From positions 1-64,000 of the forward strand of contig NZ_VLKJ01000012.1 of NCBI RefSeq assembly GCF_007830315.1: a stretch of 64,000 bases of DNA, in the 5' to 3' direction. A program made the position numbers and the translations under genes. The notes beneath the pieces were generated by a model. That model made no database searches and was not told the origin of the DNA. It worked only from the letters and a program-made list of their open reading frames with translations. This document shows, piece after piece, positions 35,709 to 46,600 of this stretch (its first letter is position 1; each line of letters starts with the position of its first letter). Source of the stretch: Novosphingobium taihuense (lineage in GTDB: Bacteria > Pseudomonadota > Alphaproteobacteria > Sphingomonadales > Sphingomonadaceae).

Positions 35709-38204
35709 GTGAACGCCCCTGCAAGCCTGATGGAGAAGGATCGCACGACGCCCGTCAAGGAACGGCTCGTCGTGATCGGCAACGGCATGGCCGGATGCCG
35801 CGCGGTCGAAGAAGTGCTTGCCCGCGACCCCGCCCGGTTCGACGTGACGATATTCGGCGCGGAGCCGCGGGTGAACTACAACCGCATCATGCTTTCGCCG
35901 GTACTGGCCGGAGAGAAGGCGTTTGATGACATCGTCATCAACGGCGAGGACTGGTACGCCGACAATGGCATCACGCTGGTTTCGGGCGATCCGGTGGTGG
36001 CGATCGACCGCGCGACGCAAACCGTGGTCGCGAAGTCAGGTCGGGTCGAACCCTATGATCGCCTGCTGATCGCTACGGGGTCCGATCCGTTCATCATCCC
36101 GGTGCCGGGCAAGGACCTGGCGGGCGTGGTGACGTTCCGCGATCTCGATGACGTAGACAAGATGCTGGCTGCCGCCGAAACTGGAGGTTCAGCCGTAGTG
36201 ATCGGCGGTGGCCTGCTCGGGCTGGAGGCAGCGCATGGCCTCTCGCTTCGCGGGATGAAGGTCACCGTCGTTCATCTCATGCCAACGCTGATGGAGCGCC
36301 AACTCGACGAGGCAGCGGGTTACCTGCTCAAGAGCGAACTTGAACGTCGCGGCCAGACCATCGTGACCGGGGGCGATACTGCGGAGATCATCGGCAAGGA
36401 CGGCCACGTTGCAGGCGTCAAGCTGAAGGACGGGCGCGAGTTCGCGGCCGACATCGTGGTCATGGCCGTGGGCATCCGTCCGGCAACCGGGCTTGCCAAG
36501 GCGGCAGGGCTGGAGGTCGAACGCGGCATCGTGGTGGACGACCACATGGTGACGAGCGATCCGGCGATCATGGCGGTGGGCGAATGCGTGCAGCATCGCG
36601 GGGCCTGCTATGGCCTTGTCGCGCCGTTGTGGGAGATGTGCCGCGCGCTGGCTGATGCAGCCTGCGAGCAGCCTTCGGGCTATGAGGGCTCGGTCACATC
36701 GACCAAGCTCAAGGTTTCGGGGATAGACCTGTTCTCGGCCGGCGACTTTTCGGGCGGTGACGGCGCCGAAGACATCGTCATGCGCGATGCGGCGCGCGGC
36801 GTGTACAAGCGCGTCGTCGTCAAGGACAACAAGCTGGTCGGCGCGGTACTCTACGGCGATACTGCAGACGGCAACTGGTACTTCGACCTGCTAAAGAAGG
36901 GCGAGGATATCTCGGACATCCGCGAGGCGCTGATCTTCGGTCAGGCCTTTGCCAGTGGGGGCGCCCTGCTGGACCCTAATGCCGCCGTTGCAGCTCTCTC
37001 GAACGACGCAGAAATCTGCGGCTGCAACGGCGTTTCCAAGGGCAAGGTGATCGAGACGATCAACGCCGGCGCATGCAGCCTCGATGCCGTACGCAGCACC
37101 TGCAAGGCCTCGGCTTCGTGTGGATCCTGCACCGGTCTTGTCGAGAGCCTGCTGGCGCTGACCCTGGGCGGAGAAGTGCAGTCCGGCCCGAAGACGCTGT
37201 GCAAATGCACCAGCTTCAGCCACGATGATGTGCGCCGCCTGATCCTCGAAAAGAACCTGCGCGCCATTCCGCAAGTGATGCAGGAGTTGCATTGGACCAC
37301 GCCTGATGGCTGCTCCTCGTGCCGCCCGGCGCTCAACTACTACCTGCTCTGCGCCTGGCCGGGCGAATACGAGGACGACCAGAAGAGCCGCTTCGTCAAC
37401 GAACGGCTTCACGCGAATATCCAGAAGGACGGCACCTATTCGGTGGTACCGCGCATGTGGGGTGGCCTCACCAATCCGCGCGAGCTGCGCGCGATTGCCG
37501 ACGTGGTGGAGAAGTACAACGCGCCGATGGTCAAGGTCACTGGCGGGCAGCGGTTGGACATCTTTGGCATCAAGAAGGAAGATCTGCCTGCGGTCTGGGC
37601 CGATCTCAATGCCGCGGGTATGGTTTCGGGCCACGCCTATGGCAAGTCACTGCGCACGGTGAAGACCTGCGTCGGCTCCGAATGGTGCCGCTTCGGTACG
37701 CAGGATTCGACGGGGCTCGGCGTGAAACTGGAGCGCATGACCTGGGGATCGTGGATGCCCCACAAGTTCAAGATCGCCGTCAGCGGCTGCCCGCGCAATT
37801 GCGCCGAAGCCACGATCAAGGACTTTGGCGTGGTCTGCGTCGACAGCGGTTATGAACTGCACGTTGGCGGCAATGGCGGCATCAAGGTCCGCGCCACCGA
37901 CGTGCTGTGCAAGGTATCGACCGAGCAGGAGGCGATGGATGTCTGCGCGGCGTTCATCCAGCTCTACCGCGAGCAGGCGCATTATCTGGAGCGCACCGCG
38001 CCATGGATCGAGCGCGTGGGCCTAGATCATGTGAAGGCGGGACTGTTCGACGACCCTGATAGCGTGAATCGCCTCGCTGCGCGGTTCCGCTATTCGCAGA
38101 CGTTCTGTCAGGACGATCCCTGGGCCGAGCGCGCAGCGGGCAAGCATGCCGAGCTGCACCAGCACCTTGCTGAGGTGCGTCCCCTTCAAGTGGAGATTGC
38201 ATGA
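35709..38204 (+). CDS. nirB: Assimilatory nitrite reductase, large subunit
   Basis: Reduces nitrite to ammonium with NAD(P)H via FAD, Fe-S and siroheme. 831 residues: FAD/NAD domains (VVIGNGMAGCRAVEEVL, LLIATGSDPF, VVIGGGLLGLEAAHGL), two BFD-like [2Fe-2S] regions (CGCNGVSKGK...CKASASCGSC and CKCTSFSHDDVR...CSSCRPALNYY), then the siroheme/[4Fe-4S] domain with CVGSEWCRFG and SGCPRNCAEA. GTG 35709 has AAGGA eight bases before it; ATG 35730 is possible. First gene after the second ANTAR leader; overlaps nirD by four bases. Confidence 0.96.
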   Translation: MNAPASLMEKDRTTPVKERLVVIGNGMAGCRAVEEVLARDPARFDVTIFGAEPRVNYNRIMLSPVLAGEKAFDDIVINGEDWYADNGITLVSGDPVVAIDRATQTVVAKSGRVEPYDRLLIATGSDPFIIPVPGKDLAGVVTFRDLDDVDKMLAAAETGGSAVVIGGGLLGLEAAHGLSLRGMKVTVVHLMPTLMERQLDEAAGYLLKSELERRGQTIVTGGDTAEIIGKDGHVAGVKLKDGREFAADIVVMAVGIRPATGLAKAAGLEVERGIVVDDHMVTSDPAIMAVGECVQHRGACYGLVAPLWEMCRALADAACEQPSGYEGSVTSTKLKVSGIDLFSAGDFSGGDGAEDIVMRDAARGVYKRVVVKDNKLVGAVLYGDTADGNWYFDLLKKGEDISDIREALIFGQAFASGGALLDPNAAVAALSNDAEICGCNGVSKGKVIETINAGACSLDAVRSTCKASASCGSCTGLVESLLALTLGGEVQSGPKTLCKCTSFSHDDVRRLILEKNLRAIPQVMQELHWTTPDGCSSCRPALNYYLLCAWPGEYEDDQKSRFVNERLHANIQKDGTYSVVPRMWGGLTNPRELRAIADVVEKYNAPMVKVTGGQRLDIFGIKKEDLPAVWADLNAAGMVSGHAYGKSLRTVKTCVGSEWCRFGTQDSTGLGVKLERMTWGSWMPHKFKIAVSGCPRNCAEATIKDFGVVCVDSGYELHVGGNGGIKVRATDVLCKVSTEQEAMDVCAAFIQLYREQAHYLERTAPWIERVGLDHVKAGLFDDPDSVNRLAARFRYSQTFCQDDPWAERAAGKHAELHQHLAEVRPLQVEIA

Positions 38205-38545
38205 TGATCGGCGATTGGCTCGACATCGGTTCGGTGGACCAGATCACCCCGGGCACTGCGCGCACGCTGCCGGTTGTCGGCGCGGACGAAATCGCGGTGT
38301 TCCGCACGCAGAAGAACGAATTCTATGCGCTGGTGAACAAGTGCCCGCACAAGCAGGGGCCATTGTCGCAAGGGATCGTGCACGACAATGTGGTGACCTG
38401 CCCGCTCCACAACTGGAACATCTCACTGAAGACTGGCGAAGCGCTGGGTGAGGACAAGGGCTGCGTTCCCACAGTGCCGATGAGGGTGGACGCGGGCCGC
38501 ATGTATCTGCTGCGCTCCGCTGTGGTCGGAAGCCGCGCCGCTTGA
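38201..38545 (+). CDS. nirD: Nitrite reductase small subunit (Rieske type)
   Basis: 114-residue Rieske-like subunit of NirBD. The cluster ligand motifs CPHKQGPLSQG and CPLHNWNISL are both in place with Cys-His pairs. It overlaps nirB by four bases and its TGA overlaps the TTG start of nasA, so the three are coupled. Confidence 0.95.
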   Translation: MMIGDWLDIGSVDQITPGTARTLPVVGADEIAVFRTQKNEFYALVNKCPHKQGPLSQGIVHDNVVTCPLHNWNISLKTGEALGEDKGCVPTVPMRVDAGRMYLLRSAVVGSRAA

Positions 38546-41052
38546 GGGAAGTCCGCACCACTTGCGCCTATTGCGGCGTCGGCTGCGGCATCCGCGCCGA
38601 GGTGACGGGCGAGCGGTCTGTCACCATCAGGGGCGATGCCGAACATCCCGCCAACTTCGGCAAGCTCTGCTCCAAAGGCACGCATTTGGGCGAGACGGTG
38701 GGGCTCGACGGCCGTCTGCTCCACCCGATGATCGGAGAACGTCGCGCCGGGTGGGATGAGGCGATTGGCCTTGTTGCAGGCAAGATGCGCGACTGCATCG
38801 AGCAGCACGGGCCTGATAGCGTCGCGCTATATGTCTCGGGCCAATTGCTGACCGAGGACTACTACGCCGCCAACAAGCTGATGAAGGGCTTTGTCGGCAG
38901 CGCCAACATCGACACAAACTCCCGCCTCTGCATGGCCAGCGCCGTCGCCGCGCACAACCGGGCCTTCGGTGAAGACGTGGTGCCGGTCACATATCAGGAT
39001 CTCGACGAGGCTGACCTGATCCTGCTGGTCGGATCGAACACCGCGTGGTGTCATCCGGTGATCTGGCAGCGGATAGAGGCCGCGCGCGAGGCTCGTGGAA
39101 CGAAGATCGTCGTGATCGATCCGCGCCGTACCGAAACGGCTGAACAGGCAGACCTCCATGTGCCGGTAAAGCCGGATGGTGATGTCGGCCTGTTCAATGC
39201 GCTGTTGTCTGACATGGTCCGGCGTGGCCTTGCCGATCCGATCCCCGCCATGGGCGAACACGGCCTTTCGCCTGATGTCTTCGCCGCGCTCGCAGATCTC
39301 GTCGCAGCGCACCCGCGCATGGTCACGGTGTTCTCGATGGGCGCCAACCAGTCCGTCGCCGGGTCCGACAAGGGCAACGCGATCATCAACCTGCACCTTG
39401 CCATGGGCCGCATCAACGCACCCGGAATGGGGCCATTCTCCATGACCGGGCAGCCCAACGCCATGGGCGGGCGCGAGGTCGGCGGACTTGCCAACATGCT
39501 TGCGTGCCATCTTGGCTTTTCGGAAGCCGAAATCTCGGACGTTTCCGATTTCTGGCAGGCGCCGCGCATGTGCAGCGGCCCAGGCCTCAAGGCAGTGGAC
39601 CTGTTCCGCGCGGTACATGATGGCCGCGTGAAGTTCCTGTGGGTCATGGCCACCAACCCTGCCGTCTCCATGCCCGATGCCGGTTTCGTGCGCGAGGCAC
39701 TGGCACGCTGCGAGACGGTGGTCGTGTCCGACGTGATTGCCGATACCGATACTGCGAAGTTCGCCCAAGTTCGCTTGCCTGCGCTGGCATGGGGCGAAAA
39801 GGATGGGACGGTAACCAATTCCGAACGCCGCATAAGCCGCCAGCGCGCTTTGTTCGATGCTCCGGGCGAGGCGCGCTCGGATTGGGCGATCATTGGCGAG
39901 GTAGCCAAAGCACTGGGCTTTGCCGGGTTCGACTGGACGAGTGCGGCCGATGTGTTCCGCGAATATGCCGCGATGACGGCAGTTTCAGTGAAGCATGGCA
40001 AGGTGCTGGACCTTACCGACAGGGCCGGGCTTTCCGACGCAGACTACGACGCAATGGAGCCGTTCCTGTGGGGCGGGCGGCATCCGATGGCGGGACGCGC
40101 CATGGCGCTGGTGCCGGTCGAGCCGCGCACCCGTGCCGTCGATCCCGCCTTTCCGTTGCGGCTCAACACCGGGCGTTACCGCGATCAGTGGCATACGATG
40201 ACCCGCACCGGTCTTTCGCCCACGCTGGCGCAGCATCGGCGCGAGCCTCTGCTCGAAGTGCATCCTGACGATGCGGCTTCGGCGAGGATTATCGATGGCA
40301 CCTTGGCGCGAGTTGTGACGGCATCGGGCGCGTCGGCCTTCCGGGTGCTGGTGACCGAGGCGCAAGGGAGGGGCCAGGTCTTTGTGCCGATGCACTGGAG
40401 CGATGCAATGGCCAGCGGCGGGCGTGGCAACCTGCTGCCCGATCAGTCGGTCGATCCGGTCTCCGGCCAACCCGGCTTCAAGAACAATGCCTGCCGGATC
40501 GAGCCGGTGGCGAGCGACTGGCGTGCGTTCCTGCTTCGCAAGGATGTCATCGTGCCTGATGGTCTGGTGTGGTGGAGCCGCTCGGCGGTTGCGGGCGGCT
40601 GGCTTTACGAACTGGCGGGCGATGGCGCGGTGGATGCTGATGTGCTGTTGCCCGCTGGCGAGAGGATCGAGGCGGTCGACATGGCGCGGGGCATGCGGCG
40701 ACTGGCCGTGATCGACGGCGCGGGCGCGCTGAGCGCGGCGCTTTTCGTCACGCGCACGGGGCAGTTGCCATCGCGCGACTGGATTGCGGGACAGTTGGGC
40801 ACGAGCGGCGCAGCCTTGCCCGAACTTCTTGCCGCGCGCCCGAGCACGCCCGCGCCCGATCGCGGGCCGGTGGTATGCGTGTGCCATGGCATCGGCGCTA
40901 ACCAGATCCTCGCCGCTGCCGAAGCGGGTGCGGGCAGCGTTGCCGAAGTGGGCAGGGCGTGCGGGGCGGGGACCAACTGCGGCTCGTGCCGCCCGGCAAT
41001 CGCCCGGCTGCTGCGCGAGTGGAATGCTGACATGACGGAGGCGGCGCAATGA
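38542..41052 (+). CDS. nasA: Assimilatory nitrate reductase, molybdopterin subunit
   Basis: Cytoplasmic enzyme reducing nitrate to nitrite. 836 residues: N-terminal [4Fe-4S] motif CAYCGVGC with its distant Cys in FGKLCSKG, molybdopterin domains (NTNSRLCMASAV, FSMGANQSVAGSDKGNA, TGQPNAMGGREVGGLANM), and a C-terminal BFD-like [2Fe-2S] domain (VCVCHGIGANQ...CGAGTNCGSC). No flavin subunit gene follows, so electrons probably enter through the C-terminal cluster from another reductase. The start is a TTG at 38542 within TTGA overlapping nirD's stop. Confidence 0.95.
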   Translation: MREVRTTCAYCGVGCGIRAEVTGERSVTIRGDAEHPANFGKLCSKGTHLGETVGLDGRLLHPMIGERRAGWDEAIGLVAGKMRDCIEQHGPDSVALYVSGQLLTEDYYAANKLMKGFVGSANIDTNSRLCMASAVAAHNRAFGEDVVPVTYQDLDEADLILLVGSNTAWCHPVIWQRIEAAREARGTKIVVIDPRRTETAEQADLHVPVKPDGDVGLFNALLSDMVRRGLADPIPAMGEHGLSPDVFAALADLVAAHPRMVTVFSMGANQSVAGSDKGNAIINLHLAMGRINAPGMGPFSMTGQPNAMGGREVGGLANMLACHLGFSEAEISDVSDFWQAPRMCSGPGLKAVDLFRAVHDGRVKFLWVMATNPAVSMPDAGFVREALARCETVVVSDVIADTDTAKFAQVRLPALAWGEKDGTVTNSERRISRQRALFDAPGEARSDWAIIGEVAKALGFAGFDWTSAADVFREYAAMTAVSVKHGKVLDLTDRAGLSDADYDAMEPFLWGGRHPMAGRAMALVPVEPRTRAVDPAFPLRLNTGRYRDQWHTMTRTGLSPTLAQHRREPLLEVHPDDAASARIIDGTLARVVTASGASAFRVLVTEAQGRGQVFVPMHWSDAMASGGRGNLLPDQSVDPVSGQPGFKNNACRIEPVASDWRAFLLRKDVIVPDGLVWWSRSAVAGGWLYELAGDGAVDADVLLPAGERIEAVDMARGMRRLAVIDGAGALSAALFVTRTGQLPSRDWIAGQLGTSGAALPELLAARPSTPAPDRGPVVCVCHGIGANQILAAAEAGAGSVAEVGRACGAGTNCGSCRPAIARLLREWNADMTEAAQ

Positions 41053-41828
41053 ACGAATTTCCGGACGGCAAGGTATGGCTCGTCGGAGCAGGGCCTGGCG
41101 ATCCCGAACTGCTGACGCGCAAGGCGGAACGGCTGATCGGCATGGCCAGCGTTGTTTTCCACGATGCACTGGTAGGGCCGGGCGTATTGGACCTTGCGGC
41201 ACCAAGCGCGAGGCTCGTCCACGTCGGCAAGCGGTCGGGCAGACACTCGAAGGATCAGGGCACGATTGACCGGCTTATCGTCGAAGCGGCGCTGGCAGGG
41301 GAGCGCGTGGTACGGCTGAAGGGTGGCGACCCGGCGATCTTTGGCCGCGCGGCCGAGGAAATCGAAGCGTGTCGGGCTGCGGGCGTTGCGGTTTCGATCT
41401 GTCCCGGCGTGACCGCGGCGAGCGCTGCGGCTGCGAACCTGAGCACATCCCTTACTCTGCGCGGGTTGGCTCGCAAGCTGATTTTCGTGACCGCCCACGC
41501 CCGCGCTGGCGAAGCGCTCGATCTGGATTGGACGACACTCGCCGATCAGGACGCAACGCTGGTTTTCTACATGGGCAAGGCGGCGGCGACCGATGTCTCC
41601 CGCCAGTTGATCGCGGCAGGGCTGCCTAGATCCACGCCCGTCGCGTTGGTCGAATCTGCCAGCTTGCCGGAAGAGCGCCAGTTCCGCACACGGCTGGATC
41701 TCCTGCCGATTGCGGCACGTACCGCGCTGGGCCATGGCCCCGCACTCCTGCTGATCGGTGCGGCGCTGGCAGAGAGTGCGCCAAATGTCGATGAATCCAT
41801 GGCGCCAGACCACCAGGTCTTTGCATGA
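41049..41828 (+). CDS. cobA: Uroporphyrinogen-III C-methyltransferase
   Basis: SAM-dependent enzyme making precorrin-2, precursor of siroheme, the cofactor of NirB. 259 residues with the SUMT motifs VGAGPGDPELLTRKA, HVGKR, VRLKGGDPAIFGR and CPGVTAASAAAA. Single-function form without the CysG oxidase/ferrochelatase half. It overlaps nasA by four bases and closes the nir-nas operon. Bases 41829-42013 after it show no feature I can support. Confidence 0.94.
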   Translation: MNEFPDGKVWLVGAGPGDPELLTRKAERLIGMASVVFHDALVGPGVLDLAAPSARLVHVGKRSGRHSKDQGTIDRLIVEAALAGERVVRLKGGDPAIFGRAAEEIEACRAAGVAVSICPGVTAASAAAANLSTSLTLRGLARKLIFVTAHARAGEALDLDWTTLADQDATLVFYMGKAAATDVSRQLIAAGLPRSTPVALVESASLPEERQFRTRLDLLPIAARTALGHGPALLLIGAALAESAPNVDESMAPDHQVFA

Positions 41829-42013
41829 GCTGACTCATGAGCGTCTATGGCACGCACGCCAGGTTTGGTTGGATCAGTCGTCAGAGAATTGGCCTGCTCT
41901 GGCAAAGTGCTGCGTACTGGATTGGGCCCATAGAAGGCACCTGCTGCCTTCAAGCCTGTAGTTCAAAGCTGGAACCGGTGCTTTGTGGCCGCAGACCTGC
42001 TAGGCGCTGCAGC

Positions 42014-42334
42014 ATGAGCAACATCCACAAGCTTTCCGGGATCGTCGACGTCGACGGGTTTCAATATGAGTGGGAACTGCGGAACGAGCCGCAGTGGAGC
42101 GAGTTCGATGGCTGGCGAGGCATGACAGTTGCTTTGCTGCGGCAGCGCACCCAACGCGGAGCGCTGCTGGAATTCCCCCCGCCGAAGCGCTTGCTGAAAG
42201 GCATGCAACGAGGCCGTCTGCAGATCAGCGACGCGCTTGTAATCCGCGGCATTCAGGCAGCCTTAAATGCAGGCTGGGAGCCTGCATCCCGAGGAAAGCC
42301 GATGGTTTTCGTGGTAGATGCTGATGGCAATTAG
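42014..42334 (+). CDS. Small conserved-looking protein, unknown
   Basis: 106 residues from ATG 42014 (MSNIHKLSGIVDVDGFQYEWELRN in part), mixed alpha/beta with a regular hydrophobic pattern and no signal peptide or membrane segment. The WELRNEPQW and RGMTVALL segments suggest a small beta-sheet domain. I do not recognise a family. The frame is open upstream to 41837 but that part has no coding character. It converges on rlmJ. Confidence 0.6.
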   Translation: MSNIHKLSGIVDVDGFQYEWELRNEPQWSEFDGWRGMTVALLRQRTQRGALLEFPPPKRLLKGMQRGRLQISDALVIRGIQAALNAGWEPASRGKPMVFVVDADGN

Positions 42335-42378
42335 CCTCAGGCTTACCCTGCCGGAAAAAGAGGACGTGAGAGTCTAGC

Positions 42379-43209
42379 TCAATCGCCCAACCAAACGCTC
42401 GTTATCTCGCCATTGTGCCCCTCCGGCGCGAGTGCAGCGCGCAGGACTTCCAGCAAAGGCGGCAAGGCCAGTGTAAACGCATAGGGCGGGTTGACGATGA
42501 AGAGACCTGCGCCGTTATAGATGCCAGGCTGGTCGCTATCGTACAGCCAATGCTCCACGCACAGCAGTTTCGGGATACCGAGCTTGCGCAGCTGATCCTT
42601 CCACCGCAGGTGCATGGCGCGGTCTTTCAGCGGATACCAGACCACCATCACGCCATGCGCCCATTTGCGATAGGCTGCGGCGAGGGTCGTAGTGATGCGA
42701 GCGCGCTCGTCCGTCTGCTCGTACGGAGGGTCGACCAGAACCACGCCGCGCGGCGTTCGGGGCGGCAGCATCGCCAGCCAAAACTCGTAGGCATCGCGTT
42801 CGTGCACGGCAGCGGATGTGCCGCGCATAGCTGCGCGCAGGCTACGGACGTCTTCGGGGTGTTTTTCGTTGAGGATCAGGAGATCCTGAGGACGCAAAAG
42901 CTGCGCCAGGATTTTCGGAGACCCGGGGTAGAGCCTCGGTTCAACCCCTTCATTCACGGCCTGTACGGCAGCGCGATAGTCGTCAAGCAAGGGGTTCTCG
43001 TCGACGAATGCTCGGAGCACGCCTTCGGTGGACTCTCCGGTGCGTTGGGCCTGATCGCCATAAAGGTCGTAGAGCCCGCAGCCGGCATGAGTATCGATCA
43101 GGGTCAGCGCGCTCTGCTTGTGCTGCAGTGCGCGCACAAGGGCGATCAGCAGACTGTGCTTCACGACATCCGCGCTGTTGCCCGCATGGAAGGAATGGCG
43201 ATAGTTCAT
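42379..43209 (-). CDS. rlmJ: 23S rRNA (adenine-2030-N6)-methyltransferase
   Basis: Methylates A2030 of 23S rRNA. From ATG 43209 the protein has 276 residues beginning MNYRHSFHAGNSADVVKHS, the RlmJ start, with the SAM region LTLIDTHAGCGLYDL and catalytic motif IV VDPPYEQ. The extension to 43245 adds 12 residues without family character. Confidence 0.95.
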   Translation of the reverse strand: MNYRHSFHAGNSADVVKHSLLIALVRALQHKQSALTLIDTHAGCGLYDLYGDQAQRTGESTEGVLRAFVDENPLLDDYRAAVQAVNEGVEPRLYPGSPKILAQLLRPQDLLILNEKHPEDVRSLRAAMRGTSAAVHERDAYEFWLAMLPPRTPRGVVLVDPPYEQTDERARITTTLAAAYRKWAHGVMVVWYPLKDRAMHLRWKDQLRKLGIPKLLCVEHWLYDSDQPGIYNGAGLFIVNPPYAFTLALPPLLEVLRAALAPEGHNGEITSVWLGD

Positions 43210-43239
43210 CGTGCTCCGAAACCCTGACGATCTGCATTC

Positions 43240-43644
43240 ATGCATGAATTGCTGCTTGCAGAGACCGAGAGCGATTCGATTAAGCTAGCAGAGTCGGTGC
43301 TCGTACAAAGTCGGGCGAGAACCTTCAAAGCTCTTCTGCGCAGGGACCCGCGGCGGCCTTGGCGATCGCTACCTGACGCCGACAGCGCGACCAAAACATT
43401 GGGCGATCTGTTGGCAGCGGGGTACCTCATGCGGCGGGGGCGGGGCATTCGTCACATTGCGACAAAGGACCGGGAACCTGTTGGTAAGCTGAGCGTAGTG
43501 ACGCCATTGCAATTAGCCCCGCAGTTGAGGGCCATCGTTGTGCGCACGCGGTTCGCGACAGATTTTGAGGGGGCAACAATCACTAAATCTGTTTGCAGTT
43601 CTGAGCATGTCTCCAGAAATGCTGCCGCTGAAAGGACGTGTTGA
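43240..43644 (+). CDS. Doubtful 134-codon reading frame
   Basis: The 434-base gap between rlmJ and the hybrid kinase contains one open frame. Its codon use is unlike the neighbours (many A/T third positions: TTG, CTA, AGA, AAA, GTA), the product is not recognisable, and the middle (DSATKTLGDLLAAGYLMRRGRGIRHIA) only faintly looks like a winged helix. It may be a decayed gene or non-coding. The promoter of the kinase operon should lie in its 3' part. Confidence 0.2.
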   Translation: MHELLLAETESDSIKLAESVLVQSRARTFKALLRRDPRRPWRSLPDADSATKTLGDLLAAGYLMRRGRGIRHIATKDREPVGKLSVVTPLQLAPQLRAIVVRTRFATDFEGATITKSVCSSEHVSRNAAAERTC

Positions 43645-46600
43645 TGCGTACGGTCGACGCAATTTCCGCGCGCTTCTGGACTGTTGTCGGGCTAGTCGCA
43701 GGCTTGGCATTCTTTGCCGTAAGCAGCTACGTTTCCTATTCGAACATTCAGGCCGTGCGCACCGCCGACGCGTCAGTTCGCGATACGCATATGATGTTGG
43801 TGGCGCTCAACCGCTTGATGTCTGCGGTTCAGGATGCCGAAACAGGACAGCGCGGTTACGTACTGACCGGCAAGGAAAGCTACCTGCAGCCTTACCGTCA
43901 GGCCTTGAGCGACGTGCGCGACCGTCTGGAAGTAGTGCAGCGACTGACCGCCAACGACCCGGTTCAATCCGATAGCCTGGCGGAATTGCGCCCACACGTC
44001 GATGCGAAGCTGGCCGAGCTTATGCGAACCATCGAGTTGCGCCGCACGCAGGGATTCGCTCCTGCTGCTGCCGCTGTTTCGACTGACGTGGGTCAGCAAG
44101 AGATGCAAGCGATCCGCCGCCAGATCGAAATGATGAACGCAGAGGAAGTCCGACAAAGGTCGCTACGGCTCGAGGAGATGGCCGTCGCATCGCGCGGGGC
44201 CGTGACCAGTAGCGCGATTGCTGGGCTGATCGGCGCAGCCCTGACTGTCGCCATCTTCCTGCTCGTTCAGCGCAATGCAGCCATCAAGGAACGTCAGGAA
44301 TGGTTGCGGGCAGGGCAGTTGGGGCTGGCCGAGGTAATTCGCGGCGAGAAGACCGTGGAGCAAATCTCGCAGGACGCACTGACGTTTCTTTCCGGTTATC
44401 TCGACTACCAGGCCGCCGCGCTTTTCAAGGGAGAAGGAGGTCATTTCCGTCGGGTAGCGACGCTTGGCGTGCCGGCTGACGGGGCAATGCCTGTCGGATT
44501 TGCCATGGGAGACGGGTTGCTGGGCCGCGTGGCCAAGTTGGGCGAGCCCATGATTGTCGAAGACCTGCCCGACGAATATCTCACCATAGGCTCTGCCTTC
44601 GGACGCGCACGACCACGGCATCTGGTGATCGCGCCTACGACGGCGGACGGTCTGGTCAACGGGGTGATCGAGCTGGGCTTCTTCGATGAGGTTCCGGAAC
44701 GTGCGCTCGAACTGCTCACCGAAGTGGCGGACAGCCTGGGCATAGCGCTGCGATCTGCGCGATTCCGCACGCGGTTGCAGGATGCGCTGGAGGAGACGCA
44801 GCGGCAGAAGGCCGAGCTTCAGGCGCAGAGCGAGGAACTGCGCGTTTCGAACGAGGAGCTTGAAGAGCAGGGCCGCGCGCTCAAGGAATCGCAGGTGCGG
44901 CTTGAGCAGCAGCAGGTCGAGCTCGAGCAGACCAATAGCGAACTGGAAGAGCAGGCCCAGACGCTTGAAGTGCAGCGTGGCAAGCTCGAGCAGTCAGCCG
45001 CGTCGCTGGAGCGCAAGGCTCAGGAACTGGCGCAGGCGAGCCAGTACAAGTCCGACTTCCTGGCCAACATGAGCCACGAACTGCGCACGCCGCTCAATTC
45101 CCTGCTGATCCTGTCCAAGCTTCTGGGCGACAATCCTGACGGCAACCTCTCGCCGGATCAGGTCAAGTTTGCGCGGACGATTGAATCGTCGGGCAACGAC
45201 TTGCTGACTCTGATCAACGATATTCTGGACCTGTCGAAGATCGAGGCCGGGCACGTCAAGATTCAGGCTGAGCCTTCGACTATCCAGCGACTGGTAGGCG
45301 ATTTACGGCAGATCTTCGCGCCGGTGGCCGACCAGCGCGGCGTTGAGCTGGAACTGGTGATCCGGCCAGGCGCGCCGGACCAGATCGAGACGGATCGCCT
45401 GCGCCTTGAACAGGTTCTGCGCAACCTGCTGTCAAACGCTTTCAAGTTCACCGAACGCGGCTCTGTGCGACTGGAGATTTCCTCTGCCTCCGAAGGTCGG
45501 GTGGCATTTGCTGTGACCGATACGGGGATCGGCATTTCCCCCGAACAGCAGGAAGCGATCTTCGGGGCCTTCCAGCAGGCCGACAGCGCCATCAGCCGCA
45601 AGTACGGCGGGACCGGGCTTGGTTTGTCCATCTCGCGCGAACTGGCGCGGTTGCTCGGAGGAAAGATCGATCTGGTCAGCACCTTGGGCAAGGGCAGCAC
45701 CTTCACGCTTACGCTGCCTGAGGTTTACGATCCCGTCACAGTGGCGCCTGCCGCGCCTGCCGCCTCCGCCGCACCACCGGTTCCGGATGCTGAACCTCTA
45801 CGGTTGGAGGCTCCCCGTCTTGCTCTGCGGCGAAACCCGGTGGCGATTTCGGACGACCGCGACAAGCTCGACAGGACCCGGCGCTTGCTGCTGGTGGTCG
45901 AGGATGATGCGCCTTTCGCCCAGATCATCTGCGACCTGTCGCATGAGATGGATTTCCAGTGCGTCGTCGCAAACAGCGCAGAAGAGGCGATCCATCTGGC
46001 GAACAAGCATCGCCCGAGCGCGATCGTGCTGGATCTGGGCCTGCCCGATCAGTCCGGGCTGACCGTTCTCGATCGGCTCAAGCACGATGACCAGACGCGG
46101 CACATCCCGATCCATGTCGTCTCGGCAAGCGACCATGTGCAGACCGCGATGGCGCTTGGCGCGGTGGGATACCACATCAAGCCGATCCGGCGTGAAGATC
46201 TGGCCGAGGTTCTGGGCGGTCTTCAGGCGCAGTTGACAACACGCATGCGGCGGGTGCTGATAGTCGAGGATGACCCGGTCCAGCGCAACGCCGTGAGCCG
46301 CCTGTTATTGACCGGCGATGTCGAGACGGTGGGTGTGGGGACCGCCGCGGAATGCCTTGAAAAGCTGGACCAGCAGACGTTCGACTGCATGGTGCTTGAC
46401 CTGACCCTGCCGGACAGGTCTGGCATGGATCTTCTCGAGACACTGAGCCGGAACGAAGAGAAGAGCTTTCCGCCGGTCATCGTCTACACCGGGCACGACT
46501 TGTCGCCGGAAGAGGAACAGCGGCTGCGCAAGTTCTCTAGCTCGATCATCATCAAGGGTGCCAAGTCTCCCGAGCGCTTGTTGGACGAAGTGACCCTGTT

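Noticed and set aside
41837..42013. Upstream extension of the small unknown gene at 42014
   Set aside because: The added 59 residues are cysteine- and tryptophan-rich noise with no ribosome site that favours them.
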